Below, piece after piece: positions 10,881 through 19,340 of a DNA stretch of 64,000 bases. The DNA comes from CADEFQ01 sp050249415. Lineage in GTDB: Bacteria > Pseudomonadota > Gammaproteobacteria > Steroidobacterales > Steroidobacteraceae. Numbering within the stretch: position 1 is the stretch's first letter; every line of letters begins with the position of its first letter. A program made the position numbers and the translations under genes. The DNA lies in contig JBFWQO010000005.1 of assembly GCA_050249415.1 (NCBI GenBank), forward strand, positions 62,001 to 126,000, given 5' to 3'. A model generated the notes under the pieces. It was given only the letters and a program-made list of their open reading frames with translations, was not told the origin of the DNA and did not search any database.

Positions 10881-12137
10881 TCAGTCCTGTTCCTGCATGA
10901 AGATCGTCGCCGGGTGCTCGAGCAGAGACTTGAGCGCCTGGATCATGGAGGCGGCATCGAAACCATCCACGAACCGGTGATCGAACGACGAAGAGAGATT
11001 CATCATACGCCGGATCGCGATCGCGCCGCCGTGCACGACGGGGCGATCCACCGCCTTGTTCACGCCGACGATCGCCACTTCGGGCGCATTGATGACCGGT
11101 GTCGAGGCGATACCGCCGAGCCTGCCGAGACTCGTGATCGTGATCGTCGAACCGGAGAGCTCCTCGCGCGGCGACTTGTTGCGGCGCGCGCGATCGGAGA
11201 CCTCACGGATCGCCGTGGCGAGTTCCCGCAGGGACATGGCCTCGGCGTGGCGCACGACGGGCACCTTGAGGCCATCCGGTGTCTGCGCGGCGATGCCGAG
11301 ATGCAGCGCCGCGTGCTGAACGACGACATTGCGCCCGGCGTCGTGGAGCGCATTGCACTGGGGGAACGCCGGCAGGACACGGCCGAGCGCGAGGCCGAGG
11401 AACGGCAGCAGCGTGAGCGAGGGCGTGCCCTCCGGCGCCGCTGCATTCAGGTGCTCGCGCAGCGCCTCGAGCTCGGTCACGTCGACTTCCTCGACATAGG
11501 CGAAGTGCGGGATGTTGCGCTTCGCCTCGCTCATGCGCTGCGCGATCACGCGGCGCAGGCCGATGATCCTGATCTCCGTCGTGCCGTCCCGCATGGCGTG
11601 CGCAGGGGCCCGCGACGGCTGCCCGCGCGCAGCGACACCCTGCGCGCCGCCGGCCGCGGCCGCATCGAAATCCGCCCGCGTGATCCGCCCACCCGGCCCG
11701 CTGCCCGCAATCGAACGCAGGTCGATGCCGGCCTCCTGCGCGCGGCGCCGGGTTGCCGGAGAGGCCATGACGCGCCCTGACGCGGGCGCAGAAGTCGGCG
11801 CGGGCGCGGGCGCAGAGGTCGGCGCGGGCGCGGGTGGCGACGCGACCGGTAACGGTGCAGTCGCAGGCGCAGAAGCAGCCGGGCCACCGGCAGCGGCGTC
11901 GGTCTCGAACACGATGAGCTCCGAGCCCACGGCGATCATCTCGCCCGGTTCGCCGCGTGTACGCACGACTCTTCCCGAGACCGGCGATGGAACCTCGATC
12001 GCCGCCTTCTCGGTCATCACGTCGGCGATGATCTGGTCCTCTTCGACCGTATCGCCCGGCTTCACATGCCAGGCCAGGATCTCGGCGGACACCGTGCCTT
12101 CACCGAGGTCGGGCATCTTGAATACGTAGTTCGCCAT
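10881..12137 (-). CDS. bkdB: Dihydrolipoamide acyltransferase (E2) of branched-chain keto-acid dehydrogenase
   Basis: 418 residues. The N-terminal lipoyl domain carries the lipoylation site VMTEKAAIEVPSP (Lys near residue 44). An Ala/Pro-rich flexible linker follows, with a short near-repeat of APAPTSAPAP, then an E1/E3-binding domain (MASPATRRRAQEAGIDL). The catalytic core ends with the active-site SSSFDHRFVDGFDAA. It transfers isobutyryl, isovaleryl or 2-methylbutyryl groups to CoA. It is the third gene of bkdA1-bkdA2-bkdB-ilvE. No E3 (lpd) gene is in the operon, so the complex probably borrows lipoamide dehydrogenase from elsewhere. Confidence 0.93.
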   Translation of the reverse strand: MANYVFKMPDLGEGTVSAEILAWHVKPGDTVEEDQIIADVMTEKAAIEVPSPVSGRVVRTRGEPGEMIAVGSELIVFETDAAAGGPAASAPATAPLPVASPPAPAPTSAPAPAPTSAPASGRVMASPATRRRAQEAGIDLRSIAGSGPGGRITRADFDAAAAGGAQGVAARGQPSRAPAHAMRDGTTEIRIIGLRRVIAQRMSEAKRNIPHFAYVEEVDVTELEALREHLNAAAPEGTPSLTLLPFLGLALGRVLPAFPQCNALHDAGRNVVVQHAALHLGIAAQTPDGLKVPVVRHAEAMSLRELATAIREVSDRARRNKSPREELSGSTITITSLGRLGGIASTPVINAPEVAIVGVNKAVDRPVVHGGAIAIRRMMNLSSSFDHRFVDGFDAASMIQALKSLLEHPATIFMQEQD

Positions 12138-12152
12138 GGCGCCCCCGCGCGC

Positions 12153-13169
12153 TCAGCTCGCCGACATGAGGGCCGCGAGCGCGCTCGCCACGCGCTTCTG
12201 GCCCGGAAAGTATTCCCACTCGAAGGCGTGCGGATAGGGCGTGTCCCAGCCGCCGACACGCCCGATCGGCGCCTCGAGCTGCCAGAAGCACTCCTCCTGC
12301 ACGGTCGCGGCAATCTCGGCGCCGAAGCCGCCGAAGCGCGTCGCCTCGTGCACGATCAGGCAGCGGCCCGTGCGCTGCACGGATTCGCAGAGCGTCTCCG
12401 CATCGAGCGGCACGATCGTGCGCACATCGATGATCTCCGCATCGACGCCGAGCGAGTTCGCCGCCGCCTCGGCGACATGGACCATCGTGCCGTACGCGAT
12501 GATGGTCGCATCCTTGCCCGCGCGCACGACCTGCGCCTTGCTGATCGGCACGGTGTAGTGCCCCTCGGGCACTTCGCCGCGTGCGTGCGCGCTCCACGGC
12601 ACGGCCGGCTTCTCCGGATCGCCGTCGAACGGCCCGTTGTAGAGCCGCTTCGGCTCGAGGAAGATCACCGGGTCGTCGTCCTCGATCGCCGCGATCAGCA
12701 GGCCCTTCGCATCGTAGGGGTTCGAGGGCATCACCACCTTGATGCCGCAGATGTGCGCGAAGATCGCCTCGGGACTCTGCGAATGGGTCTGGCCGCCGCG
12801 AATGCCGCCGCCGCAGGGCGTGCGGATCGTGACCGGCGCGAAGAATTCGCCGGCGCTGCGATAGCGCAGGCGCGCGAGCTCACTCACGATCTGGTCGTAG
12901 CCGGGATAGATGTAGTCCGCGAACTGGATCTCGGCGACCGGGCGCAAGCCGTTCACCGCCATGCCGATCGCGCTCGCGACGATGCCAAGTTCGGAGATCG
13001 GCGTGTCGAGCACGCGGTGTTCGCCGTACTTGCGCTGCAGCCCGTCGGTCGTGCGGAACACGCCGCCGAAGTAGCCGACGTCTTCGCCGAGCACGACGAC
13101 GCCGGGGTCGCGGTCGAGCATCACGTCCATCGCCGAATTCAGCGCCTGGATCATGTTCATCCTGGCCAC
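12153..13169 (-). CDS. bkdA2: Branched-chain 2-oxo acid dehydrogenase E1 beta subunit
   Basis: 338-residue beta subunit of the thiamine-diphosphate E1 heterotetramer. It begins MARMNMIQALNSAMDVML and shows the family motifs VVLGEDVGYFGGVFRTTDGL, YPGYDQIVSELARLRYRS and GGGIRGGQTHSQSPE. It lies 3 bases after bkdA1 and 15 before bkdB, in one transcription unit. Length is standard. The PP/PYR-domain pairing with the alpha subunit and the E2 type argue for branched-chain rather than pyruvate or acetoin substrates. Confidence 0.93.
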   Translation of the reverse strand: MARMNMIQALNSAMDVMLDRDPGVVVLGEDVGYFGGVFRTTDGLQRKYGEHRVLDTPISELGIVASAIGMAVNGLRPVAEIQFADYIYPGYDQIVSELARLRYRSAGEFFAPVTIRTPCGGGIRGGQTHSQSPEAIFAHICGIKVVMPSNPYDAKGLLIAAIEDDDPVIFLEPKRLYNGPFDGDPEKPAVPWSAHARGEVPEGHYTVPISKAQVVRAGKDATIIAYGTMVHVAEAAANSLGVDAEIIDVRTIVPLDAETLCESVQRTGRCLIVHEATRFGGFGAEIAATVQEECFWQLEAPIGRVGGWDTPYPHAFEWEYFPGQKRVASALAALMSAS

Positions 13170-13172
13170 GGT

Positions 13173-14414
13173 TCAGCCCCTCTCCGCGCGCAGCTGGTCG
13201 CGCTGGCGCGCGAGGTGCGCCGGCATGTCCTTGAACACATCCTCGAACATGAGGTCCGGGTCGAGCCGTGGCCCTTCGTTCAGCGTCCCGTACTGCGTCG
13301 CCGCCTTCCAGGAAGCGCCCACTTCGTCCTCGAGTTCCTTCGTCAGCGCGACGTGGCGTTCTTCGCTCCACGCGCCTTGGGCAATGAGGTGCCCCTTCAG
13401 CCGGTCGACGGGATCGCCGAGCGGCCAGCTCAGGTACTCGTCCTTCGGCCGGTAGCGCGACGGATCGTCGCTCGTGGAGTGCGCCGCGGCCCGATAGGTG
13501 ACATGTTCGATCAGTGTGGGCCCGCCGCCCTTGCGCGCCCGATCCGCAGCCCATTGCGTGACCGCGTAGACCGCGAGGAAATCATTGCCGTCCACGCGGA
13601 TGCCCGGCACGCCGTAGCCGGGGCCACGCGCCGCGAAGGTGGTCTTCTCGCCGCCCGCGAAGCCCTGGAACGTGGAGATCGCCCACTGGTTGTTGACGAT
13701 GTTGAGCAGCACCGGCGCCTGGTACACCTCGGCGAACACCATGCCCGCGTGGAAATCGCCCTCGGCGCTCGAGCCCTCGCCGATCCAGGTTGCGGCCACG
13801 TGGTCCTCGCCCTTGATCGCCGCCGCCATCGCCCAGCCGACCGCCTGCGGGAACTGGGTCGTGAGGTTGCCCGAGATCGAGAAGATATTGCCCTGCCTCC
13901 AGTGGTACATGACGGGCAGCTGCCGCCCCTTGCACATGTCACGCGTGTTCGACAGCAACTGGCACATGAGCTCGACGAGCGGCCGCCCGCGCACCATGTA
14001 GAGGCCCTGGTTGCGATAGGACGGGAACAGCATGTCGCCCGGCCGCAGCGCCATCGCCTGTGCGACCGAGACCGCTTCTTCGCCATAGGAGCGCATGTAG
14101 AAGGAGATGCGGCCCTGGCGCTGCGTGCGCTGCATGCGCTCGTCGAAAACGCGGGTGAGCAGCATGTGGCGCAGGCCCGCCTGCAGGACTTCCGGCTCGA
14201 GATGCGGGTCCCACGCGCCGACGGCGGTGTGCCGGTCGTCCAGCACGCGTACCAGCCCGTTTGCGAGCGGCAGCGTGGCCTGCGCGGAGATGCGCACGTC
14301 GGGCTTCGGCTGCGTGCCGGCCGGTTGCAGCTTCAGGTAGCTGAAATCCGACTTGTGCCCCGGCCGGGCCGGCGGCTGTGGAACGTGCAACCTCGAACGC
14401 GGTCGACTCGACAT
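13173..14414 (-). CDS. bkdA1: Branched-chain 2-oxo acid dehydrogenase E1 alpha subunit
   Basis: 413-residue alpha subunit that binds thiamine diphosphate and decarboxylates the 2-oxo acids of Val, Leu and Ile. The TPP motif runs from GEGSSAEGDFHAG to NIVNNQWAIST. The phosphorylation-loop-like RAAAHSTSDDPSRYRPKDE and the DMLFPSYRNQGLYMVRG segment match the BCKDH family, which has a longer N-terminus than pyruvate E1 alpha. First gene of the operon; transcription starts leftward from the 125-base gap shared with the divergent Lrp-type regulator. Confidence 0.93.
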   Translation of the reverse strand: MSSRPRSRLHVPQPPARPGHKSDFSYLKLQPAGTQPKPDVRISAQATLPLANGLVRVLDDRHTAVGAWDPHLEPEVLQAGLRHMLLTRVFDERMQRTQRQGRISFYMRSYGEEAVSVAQAMALRPGDMLFPSYRNQGLYMVRGRPLVELMCQLLSNTRDMCKGRQLPVMYHWRQGNIFSISGNLTTQFPQAVGWAMAAAIKGEDHVAATWIGEGSSAEGDFHAGMVFAEVYQAPVLLNIVNNQWAISTFQGFAGGEKTTFAARGPGYGVPGIRVDGNDFLAVYAVTQWAADRARKGGGPTLIEHVTYRAAAHSTSDDPSRYRPKDEYLSWPLGDPVDRLKGHLIAQGAWSEERHVALTKELEDEVGASWKAATQYGTLNEGPRLDPDLMFEDVFKDMPAHLARQRDQLRAERG

Positions 14415-14498
14415 ATCGCGACTCCCGGAACCCCACCGCCCACTATGCGCCAGTCACCTGCCCTCTGCATTGCAAACATGACCGGAAAAGACGAGGAT

Positions 14499-14516
14499 TT
14501 GAAATATTCGTTTCAA
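14499..14516. promoter_or_regulatory. Inverted repeat, candidate BkdR operator
   Basis: TTGAAA and TTTCAA separated by six bases lie in the bkdA1-bkdR intergenic region, 22 bases before the regulator start. The site sits in a locally AT-rich patch. Lrp-family regulators such as BkdR bind this kind of divergent spacer; the assignment is inference from position and symmetry. Confidence 0.45.
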
Positions 14517-14538
14517 TTTTTCTGCCTCAGAGACAAGA

Positions 14539-15015
14539 ATGGACCATTCCGGACTCGACCGTGTCGACCTGCGGCTCCTCGACGTACTGCAGAAGCAAGG
14601 GGCGCTGTCCGCCGCCGAACTCGCCGAGCGCGTCGACCTCGCGGTCACCACATGCTGGCGGCGCGTGAAGCGCCTCGAGGAACAGGGTGTCATCCGCGAA
14701 CGGGTGGCCCTGCTCGATCGCGAGAAGGTGGGCCTCGGGGTCACGGTGTTCGCCCACGTGAAGCTGGTCGCCCATGGCCGCGACAATCTCGGGCGCTTCG
14801 ACCAGGCGATCCGGCGCCACCCCGAAGTGCTCGAGTGCTACACGCTGATGGGCGACTGGGACTTCCTGCTGCGCATCGTCGCGCGCGACATCAAGGCCTA
14901 TGAGGCCTTCTTCCTCGATCACCTGTCGAAGATTCCCGGCATCCAGTCGTTCAGTTCCTCGATCGCGATGACGGTGGTAAAGGAAACGACGCAACTCCCG
15001 CTCCTGCGGCGCTGA
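14539..15015 (+). CDS. bkdR: Lrp/AsnC-family transcriptional regulator of bkd genes
   Basis: 158 residues. An N-terminal winged helix-turn-helix (LDVLQKQGALSAAELAERVD ... TTCWRRVKRLEEQGVI) is followed by a RAM ligand-binding domain (VTVFAHVKLV ... VLECYTLMGDWDFLLRIVARD). It is divergent from bkdA1. In Pseudomonas the equivalently placed Lrp-type BkdR activates the bkd operon in response to branched-chain amino acids, and the same is expected here. Only the symbol, not the exact ligand, is supported. Confidence 0.85.
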   Translation: MDHSGLDRVDLRLLDVLQKQGALSAAELAERVDLAVTTCWRRVKRLEEQGVIRERVALLDREKVGLGVTVFAHVKLVAHGRDNLGRFDQAIRRHPEVLECYTLMGDWDFLLRIVARDIKAYEAFFLDHLSKIPGIQSFSSSIAMTVVKETTQLPLLRR

Positions 15016-15137
15016 CACACTGGCAGTTCCCGGGCCGAGTCGGGTGTCACATCGACGTTCAGTGTCGGATCGGCCTCGATCCAAACGTCCTGTGATCGAC
15101 ACCCGGATCGCGTGGATGAGACAGTGAGGCCACAATC

Positions 15138-15599
15138 ATGAGGAACCGCACGACGGTAGATCGGCAGTCCGACCGTGAACTGGTCGTTACCCGGACCTTC
15201 GACGCCCCGGCCCGCCTCGTGTTCGAGGCATGGACCAGGCCCGAGCTGTTCGAGCGGTGGTGGGTGCCGAAATCCATGGGCATGACCCTGCGAGCCTGCG
15301 AAATGGACGTGCGCGTCGGTGGTGCGTACCGCCTGGTGTTCGGCCAGGGCGATGAGTTCTTCGGCAAGTTCATCGAGGTGATCCCGCACTCGCGCCTCGC
15401 CTGGACCAATGACGAAGGCGGTGACGCCGGGCCCGTCACCACGGTGACCTTCGATGAAGAGGGTGACAGCACGCAGATCGCCGTGCGCGAACTCCATTCC
15501 TCGAAGGACGCGCTGGATGCCGCCGGCACCGGAGCGGCGGTTGCGATGGGCGAGTCGTTCGACCAGCTGGACGAGCTGCTCGTCACCCTGCTGCGCTGA
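15138..15599 (+). CDS. SRPBCC (AHSA1-like) domain protein
   Basis: 153-residue START/Bet v 1-like protein of the AHSA1 type: ELVVTRTFDAPARLVFEAWTRPELFERWW at the N-terminus and a GGAYRLVF strand. Such proteins have a hydrophobic cavity, and most bacterial ones have no known ligand. It stands alone, 122 bases after bkdR, with no partner ArsR gene beside it (a common neighbour for this family). Start ATG 15138. Confidence 0.82.
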   Translation: MRNRTTVDRQSDRELVVTRTFDAPARLVFEAWTRPELFERWWVPKSMGMTLRACEMDVRVGGAYRLVFGQGDEFFGKFIEVIPHSRLAWTNDEGGDAGPVTTVTFDEEGDSTQIAVRELHSSKDALDAAGTGAAVAMGESFDQLDELLVTLLR

Positions 15600-15638
15600 A
15601 CGATACCCGGACGGGACGATTGCGCCAGTCCACGCCGT

Positions 15639-16440
15639 GTGGGAATGTGCGCGGGGGGATCCTTGGGCAACACCACACGCAGACGCATCCTGCAGACCAT
15701 TCTTGCCCCGCCGGCGCTCGACGCATTCGATCTCGAGCGGCTCGCGCGCGCGAAGTTGCCGCCCGCCCACTGGGGTTATCTCGAGACCGGCGTAGACGGC
15801 GATGCGACCCTGCACGCCAACGAAGCGGGATTCGCAAACTACGGGCTGCGTGTGCGGCGGCTGGTGGACATTTCCCGGGTCGACACGTCCGTCAGCCTCT
15901 TCGGCGCGACCTGGCCGTCACCGATCTTTCTCGATCCGGTCGGCAGCCGGCGGGCATGTCATGCGGACGGCGAGATCGCGAGCGCGAAAGCGCGCCCGTG
16001 CGCGCAAGCACCTGCAGATTCTCTCGACGATGTCGTCAGCCGGAGTCGAGGCAGTCAACGCCGCGCGCGGCGAGTCGGTCTGGTTCCAGCTCTACCCCAC
16101 TGACCAGTGGCCCGTGGCGTCGGCACTCGTTCGTCCGTCGAAGCCGATGTTCCGCGAACTCGATGTGCAGACCATCGAGGATCTGACGCCGCTCGACATG
16201 AACCGGGATCACGTCAAGCGCCTGCGCGATCTCTGGCCGCGCAAGCTCGTCATCAAGGGCCTCGTCACGCGCGAGGACGCGCTGCTCGCGGTCGCGCACG
16301 GCTTCGGCGGCATCATCGTTGCAAACGACGGCGGGCGCGCCAAGGACAGCGGCCGGGGCATCGATCGACAGTCTCACCGCAGTCGCGCCGGCGCTCGCTT
16401 CGTCATCCATCAACCGGCACTGGAATCGCCGGGTAGTTTG
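15639..16440 (+). pseudogene. Decayed FMN-dependent alpha-hydroxy-acid oxidase/L-lactate dehydrogenase gene
   Basis: Three reading frames in succession encode pieces of the LldD/glycolate-oxidase family. The first frame runs from FDLERLARAKLPPAHWGYL to FLDPVGSRRACHADGE. Near 15990 the homology moves to another frame (KHLQILSTMSS, RGESVWFQLYPTD, then KLVIKGLVTREDAL and GFGGIIVANDGGR). After about 16350 it moves again (ASIDSLTAVAPAL). The segment between ALVR (about 16132) and the DLTPLD region is missing roughly 70 residues found in intact enzymes. The C-terminus with the last FMN-binding loop is absent. At least two frameshifts plus deletions make this a relic. Confidence 0.8.
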
Positions 16441-16476
16441 CCGTCCATGGCAGTGATCGCACAGCCCCGTGAATGA

Positions 16477-16510
16477 TTGACGTTTGACGTTTGACGTTAA
16501 CCGTTATATC
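16477..16510 (+). promoter_or_regulatory. Triple TTGACGT repeat and promoter of higBA
   Basis: Three perfect tandem copies of the heptamer TTGACGT (16477-16497) precede a TATATC box at 16505-16510, just before the higB start at 16519. The middle repeat can serve as a -35 element with a short 15-base spacer. Repeats over the promoter fit autoregulation by the HigA antitoxin, which is inference. Confidence 0.5.
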
Positions 16511-16518
16511 ATCCTGCC

Positions 16519-16797
16519 GTGATCAAGGGCTTCAGATGCCGGGACACCAAAGCCCTGTTCGAGACCGGGAAGTGTCGCCGCTTCAGCTCGATCCTGGCGG
16601 TTGCGACCCGAAAGCTGACGATGCTCGATGCGGCCCACTCGCTGGAGTTCCTGAAATCGCCTCCGGGCAACCGTCTGGAGGCACTGAAAGGTGACCGGAT
16701 CGGCCAGCACAGCATCCGCATCAATGACCGGTACCGGCTGTGCTTTGAGTGGACCGCAGAAGGCCCTGTAAACGTGGAGATTGTCGACTACCACTGA
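16519..16797 (+). CDS. higB: HigB-family toxin (RelE superfamily mRNA interferase)
   Basis: 92-residue RelE/HigB-like toxin starting at GTG 16519. The pattern MIKGFRCRDTKALFETG ... LEFLKSPPGNRLEALKGDR ... HSIRINDRYRLCFEW is typical of host-inhibition toxins that cleave mRNA on the ribosome. It is immediately followed by its HigA antitoxin; toxin-first order is the hallmark of higBA loci. The pair sits beside a decayed gene and near the left edge of the island-like block, as is common for addiction modules. Confidence 0.9.
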   Translation: MIKGFRCRDTKALFETGKCRRFSSILAVATRKLTMLDAAHSLEFLKSPPGNRLEALKGDRIGQHSIRINDRYRLCFEWTAEGPVNVEIVDYH

Positions 16798-16808
16798 GGA
16801 TGAATGCG

Positions 16809-17108
16809 ATGTTCAAGAGCGGCATGCGACCAGTGCACCCGGGAGAGATTCTCCGCGAAGATTTTCTCGAACCGGCAGGCTTGACCGCCAACGCCCTTGC
16901 GCGCGCGCTCAAGGTGCCCGCGCCGCGTATCAATGAAGTCGTGCGCAAGCGCCGCGGAATCTCCGCCGATACGGCACTGCGTCTTGCGCGCTACTTTGGC
17001 GGGGATGCGCGCTCATGGCTCAATCTGCAATCCGCTTACGATCTGCGGGTTGCGGAGATCGCCAATGCAAAGCGGGTGGCCCGTGAGGTGCGTCCCGCAG
17101 TCGCCTGA
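16809..17108 (+). CDS. higA: HigA-family antitoxin, XRE-type DNA-binding protein
   Basis: About 99 residues with the HigA pattern RPVHPGEILREDFLEPAGLT and helix-turn-helix ANALARALKVPAPRINEVVRKRRGIS. It neutralises HigB and represses the operon. Two starts are possible: ATG 16800, directly abutting the higB stop, and ATG 16809. The second has a GAGGA element 8 bases upstream and is preferred. The C-terminal segment SWLNLQSAYDLRVAE matches the family. Confidence 0.9.
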   Translation: MFKSGMRPVHPGEILREDFLEPAGLTANALARALKVPAPRINEVVRKRRGISADTALRLARYFGGDARSWLNLQSAYDLRVAEIANAKRVAREVRPAVA

Positions 17109-17410
17109 ATACCACGGGATGTAAAAGCACCGTGCGACAAGCGGCTTGACGACGGACGCGGCAGTGCCGGCCGGCATCCTTTCCGGATTCGAGGCCACCC
17201 AGCTTTCAGGGAAAGCTGGCGGGAGAGAGGGATCCATATCGACTCCCGAGTGGCTTGTTTCTAAGCGCTTTTCCAAATTTCCCGAATATCCATACCCCGC
17301 GAAATACCCATCGCGATGGCACTGAATTTGGCGGCAAGCCAGATTCTCCAACGCAAACTCCTTCTTGCCAAGCGCCCGCCGTGGCCCTGACGAGGGTGCG
17401 GCTGCATCAC
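17109..17410. other. Non-coding stretch between higA and regA
   Basis: No credible gene is seen in these 302 bases. The stretch is patchily AT-richer than its surroundings (for example 17260-17340). It contains the tRNA-Ser-like repeat listed at 17217. A short reverse frame overlapping higA has no recognisable protein features. Confidence 0.5.
17217..17233. repeat. Imperfect copy of the tRNA-Ser 3' end, candidate attachment-site remnant
   Basis: TGGCGGGAGAGAGGGAT here matches the first 18 plus-strand bases of the tRNA-Ser(GCT) gene at 34937-34954 (TGGCGGAGAGAGAGGGAT), with one base deleted. The orientation is the same, making a direct repeat about 17.7 kb apart. It brackets the lower-GC block with the B12 genes. 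The length is short, so chance is not excluded. Confidence 0.4.
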
Positions 17411-17947
17411 TCAGTCGTCGTCACTGGCCCCCGCCGCCGGCCGTTTGCCGAGCTTCCGCTGCAACGACCGCCGATGCACTCCCAGCATGCGCGCCGCAGC
17501 GGAGATGTTGCCGTCCGTGGCACGCAGCGCCTGCTGGATGTGCTCCCACTCGAGCCGGCCCAGCGGGATCATGGCGTCCGAATCCTCGGCGGGCGCGCCC
17601 TGCTCGTCCGTGAGCACGCGGAGGATGGCATCGACGCTCACGGGCTTCAGTAGATAGTCGTAGGCGCCGGCCTTGATGGCCTCGACGGCCGTGGCGACGC
17701 TGGCGTACCCGGTCATCATCACCACACGCATCTCGGCGCGGATGGCCTTCAGCGGTTCGATCAGCCGCAGCCCCGACTCCTTGCCGATCTTGAGGTCGAC
17801 CAGCGCGAAATCGAACGCCCGCTCGTGGGCCGCGCTGAGCGCGGACTCCACGTCCGACGCGGTCACCGCTTCGATGCCGCGCCGTTGCAGCGTCTTTTGC
17901 AAGGTCCGAACGAACAATGCGTCGTCGTCGACCAGCAACCCGATCAT
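17411..17947 (-). CDS. regA: Response regulator of the RegA/PrrA/ActR/RoxR family
   Basis: 178 residues. The receiver domain has the acidic pocket VDDDA, phospho-acceptor Asp51 in FALVDLKIG and Lys101 in YLLKPVS. A short linker leads to a Fis-type helix-turn-helix (GNISAAARMLGVHRRSLQRK, residues about 147-166), diagnostic of RegA-type global redox regulators. The stop region follows and the start overlaps the 3' end of the sensor kinase by 4 bases (ATGA). Palindromes with GCGAC/GTCGC half-sites in two nearby promoters are plausible targets. The symbol is assigned by family; PrrA or RoxR are equivalent names. Confidence 0.88.
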   Translation of the reverse strand: MIGLLVDDDALFVRTLQKTLQRRGIEAVTASDVESALSAAHERAFDFALVDLKIGKESGLRLIEPLKAIRAEMRVVMMTGYASVATAVEAIKAGAYDYLLKPVSVDAILRVLTDEQGAPAEDSDAMIPLGRLEWEHIQQALRATDGNISAAARMLGVHRRSLQRKLGKRPAAGASDDD

Positions 17948-19164
17948 GCGCGCACCGTCTCAGGCAGCCGGAACGTCACGCGTATGCCAGGCCCCGTGTC
18001 CGGAGCCTGCATGGCCAATGCGCCGTTCAGCCGCTCCACGGTGGCATGCGACAGGGCGAGGCCGATGCCCAACCCACCAGGCTTGCTGCTGCGGAACAGC
18101 GTGCCCGGCAGGAGTGGCGTCGCCGCGTCCATTCCGGGTCCGTAGTCCCGGATCTCGCCGCTCAAGGTCGCCGCGTCGATTGCCAGCCTCAGGTCGACTC
18201 GACGGCTGCCCGCCTGTTCGCTGGCATCCGCCGCATTGTTCAGCAATGCCTGCAACAGATGGCCCACAGCGACGTGCACGAGTTTCTCATTCACCGTCGC
18301 GCCCGCGCGAGTCAACTCGATGGTCGGACGCACCAGCTGCCAGCGGTCGATGACCTCCTCGAGATTCACCAGCCCCGCCCCGTTGTCATGCGCATTGGCG
18401 GCGAGTGCCCGCACGCGATCCCGGCACTGCGCGATGAGGCCGCGGTAAACTTCAGCCTCTTCGCCCTGCATTTCGTCGGTCATGAGTGTCAGCGTGGCGA
18501 GCGGAGTATTGAGCTCGTGCGCCACCGAGGCGGCATGCGTCGCGAGCGCCAGGATGCCTTCGTTACGCGTGAAGCTCTCGCGCAAGGCGGCGAACTCCTG
18601 CTCGCGCTGCCGCCACAATGTCGCGAGACGCGCGAAGAACACCAGCATCACCGCCGCCGACACCAGGAAGCTGACCAACATGCCCATCTTGTGCAGGTTG
18701 AACGCGTCGCCCATGGCGCTGTGCACATGCGGCAGCGGCTGGCCGAGCAGCACCGACGCCGCGAATCCGAGCACGCAGGCGATGGCCGTCGCCCAGATCC
18801 AGAATGGAGGCAGGGAGAGGATGGACAGGGCGATGGGCAGGAGGAACAGCGACGCGAACGGGTTCTCGATTCCTCCGCTCCACGCCACCAGCCATGTCAG
18901 CACCACGACGTCGACCAGCAGGTGCACGAACAATTCCGCGGGGCGCACATCCAGACCGCGGGCCGCGCGCAGAGATGCATAGACATTGAAAGTGGCCAGG
19001 AACAGCACGCCATACCACAGAGGCGCCACGGGTAGTTCGACTCGCATGGGTCCGGTGACGATGGCGATGGTCGCGGCCTGGCCCGCCACGGCGATCCAGC
19101 GCAGCTTGCACATCAGCCGCAGGAAGCCCTGCGAGGCGGCGGTGCGCCACTCCTTGCCGTTCAT
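17944..19164 (-). CDS. regB: Redox-sensing histidine kinase of the RegB/PrrB/ActS/RoxS family
   Basis: 406 residues from ATG 19164; a TTG start at 19278 would add 38 non-homologous residues crossing the divergent promoter. About six membrane helices are followed by a kinase domain. Three RegB hallmarks are visible. These are the ubiquinone-binding motif GGIENPF (97-103), the H-box VAHELNTPLATL with His216, and the redox cysteine context QCRDRVRAL (Cys247). The H-to-Cys linker is about nine residues shorter than in Rhodobacter RegB. ATP-binding motifs (NNAADA, GGLGIGLALS) are intact. It forms an operon with regA and is divergent from the PepSY gene. Confidence 0.87.
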   Translation of the reverse strand: MNGKEWRTAASQGFLRLMCKLRWIAVAGQAATIAIVTGPMRVELPVAPLWYGVLFLATFNVYASLRAARGLDVRPAELFVHLLVDVVVLTWLVAWSGGIENPFASLFLLPIALSILSLPPFWIWATAIACVLGFAASVLLGQPLPHVHSAMGDAFNLHKMGMLVSFLVSAAVMLVFFARLATLWRQREQEFAALRESFTRNEGILALATHAASVAHELNTPLATLTLMTDEMQGEEAEVYRGLIAQCRDRVRALAANAHDNGAGLVNLEEVIDRWQLVRPTIELTRAGATVNEKLVHVAVGHLLQALLNNAADASEQAGSRRVDLRLAIDAATLSGEIRDYGPGMDAATPLLPGTLFRSSKPGGLGIGLALSHATVERLNGALAMQAPDTGPGIRVTFRLPETVRA

Positions 19165-19270
19165 CCCGAGGCCACGCGGAAGTCGGCGTTGTCTGACGGT
19201 TCGAAGACTAACAAGGCCATGGCCGGGCTCATGTTTCGCATTATGGGCGAAGGCGGCTGCGGATGGGGCC

Positions 19271-19287
19271 TGCGACAAAATGTCGCA
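19271..19287. promoter_or_regulatory. RegA-type palindrome at the PepSY-gene promoter
   Basis: A perfect 7-3-7 inverted repeat (TGCGACA AAA TGTCGCA) centred at 19279. Its half-sites GCGAC and GTCGC are 5 bases apart. A -10-like TAGAAT lies at 19310-19315 with no good -35, so the site sits about 43 bases before the likely start of transcription, a class II activator position. The same arrangement occurs before the TonB receptor gene. Confidence 0.7.
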
Positions 19288-19340
19288 TCCCTTGCAGACC
19301 CCCGCTTTCTAGAATCCGGTTCCTTGCACTCGGACCACCG

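Noticed and set aside
11790..11870. Short near-repeat in bkdB.
   Set aside because: It encodes the Ala/Pro-rich linker expected between E2 domains.
12066..14903. A 945-codon open frame on the plus strand across the bkd genes.
   Set aside because: It is antisense to three well-conserved enzymes, is His/Arg-rich and has no protein-family features. High GC produces such long antisense frames.
17013..17351. A 112-codon minus-strand frame overlapping higA.
   Set aside because: No family features, and it mostly opposes the antitoxin gene and non-coding sequence.
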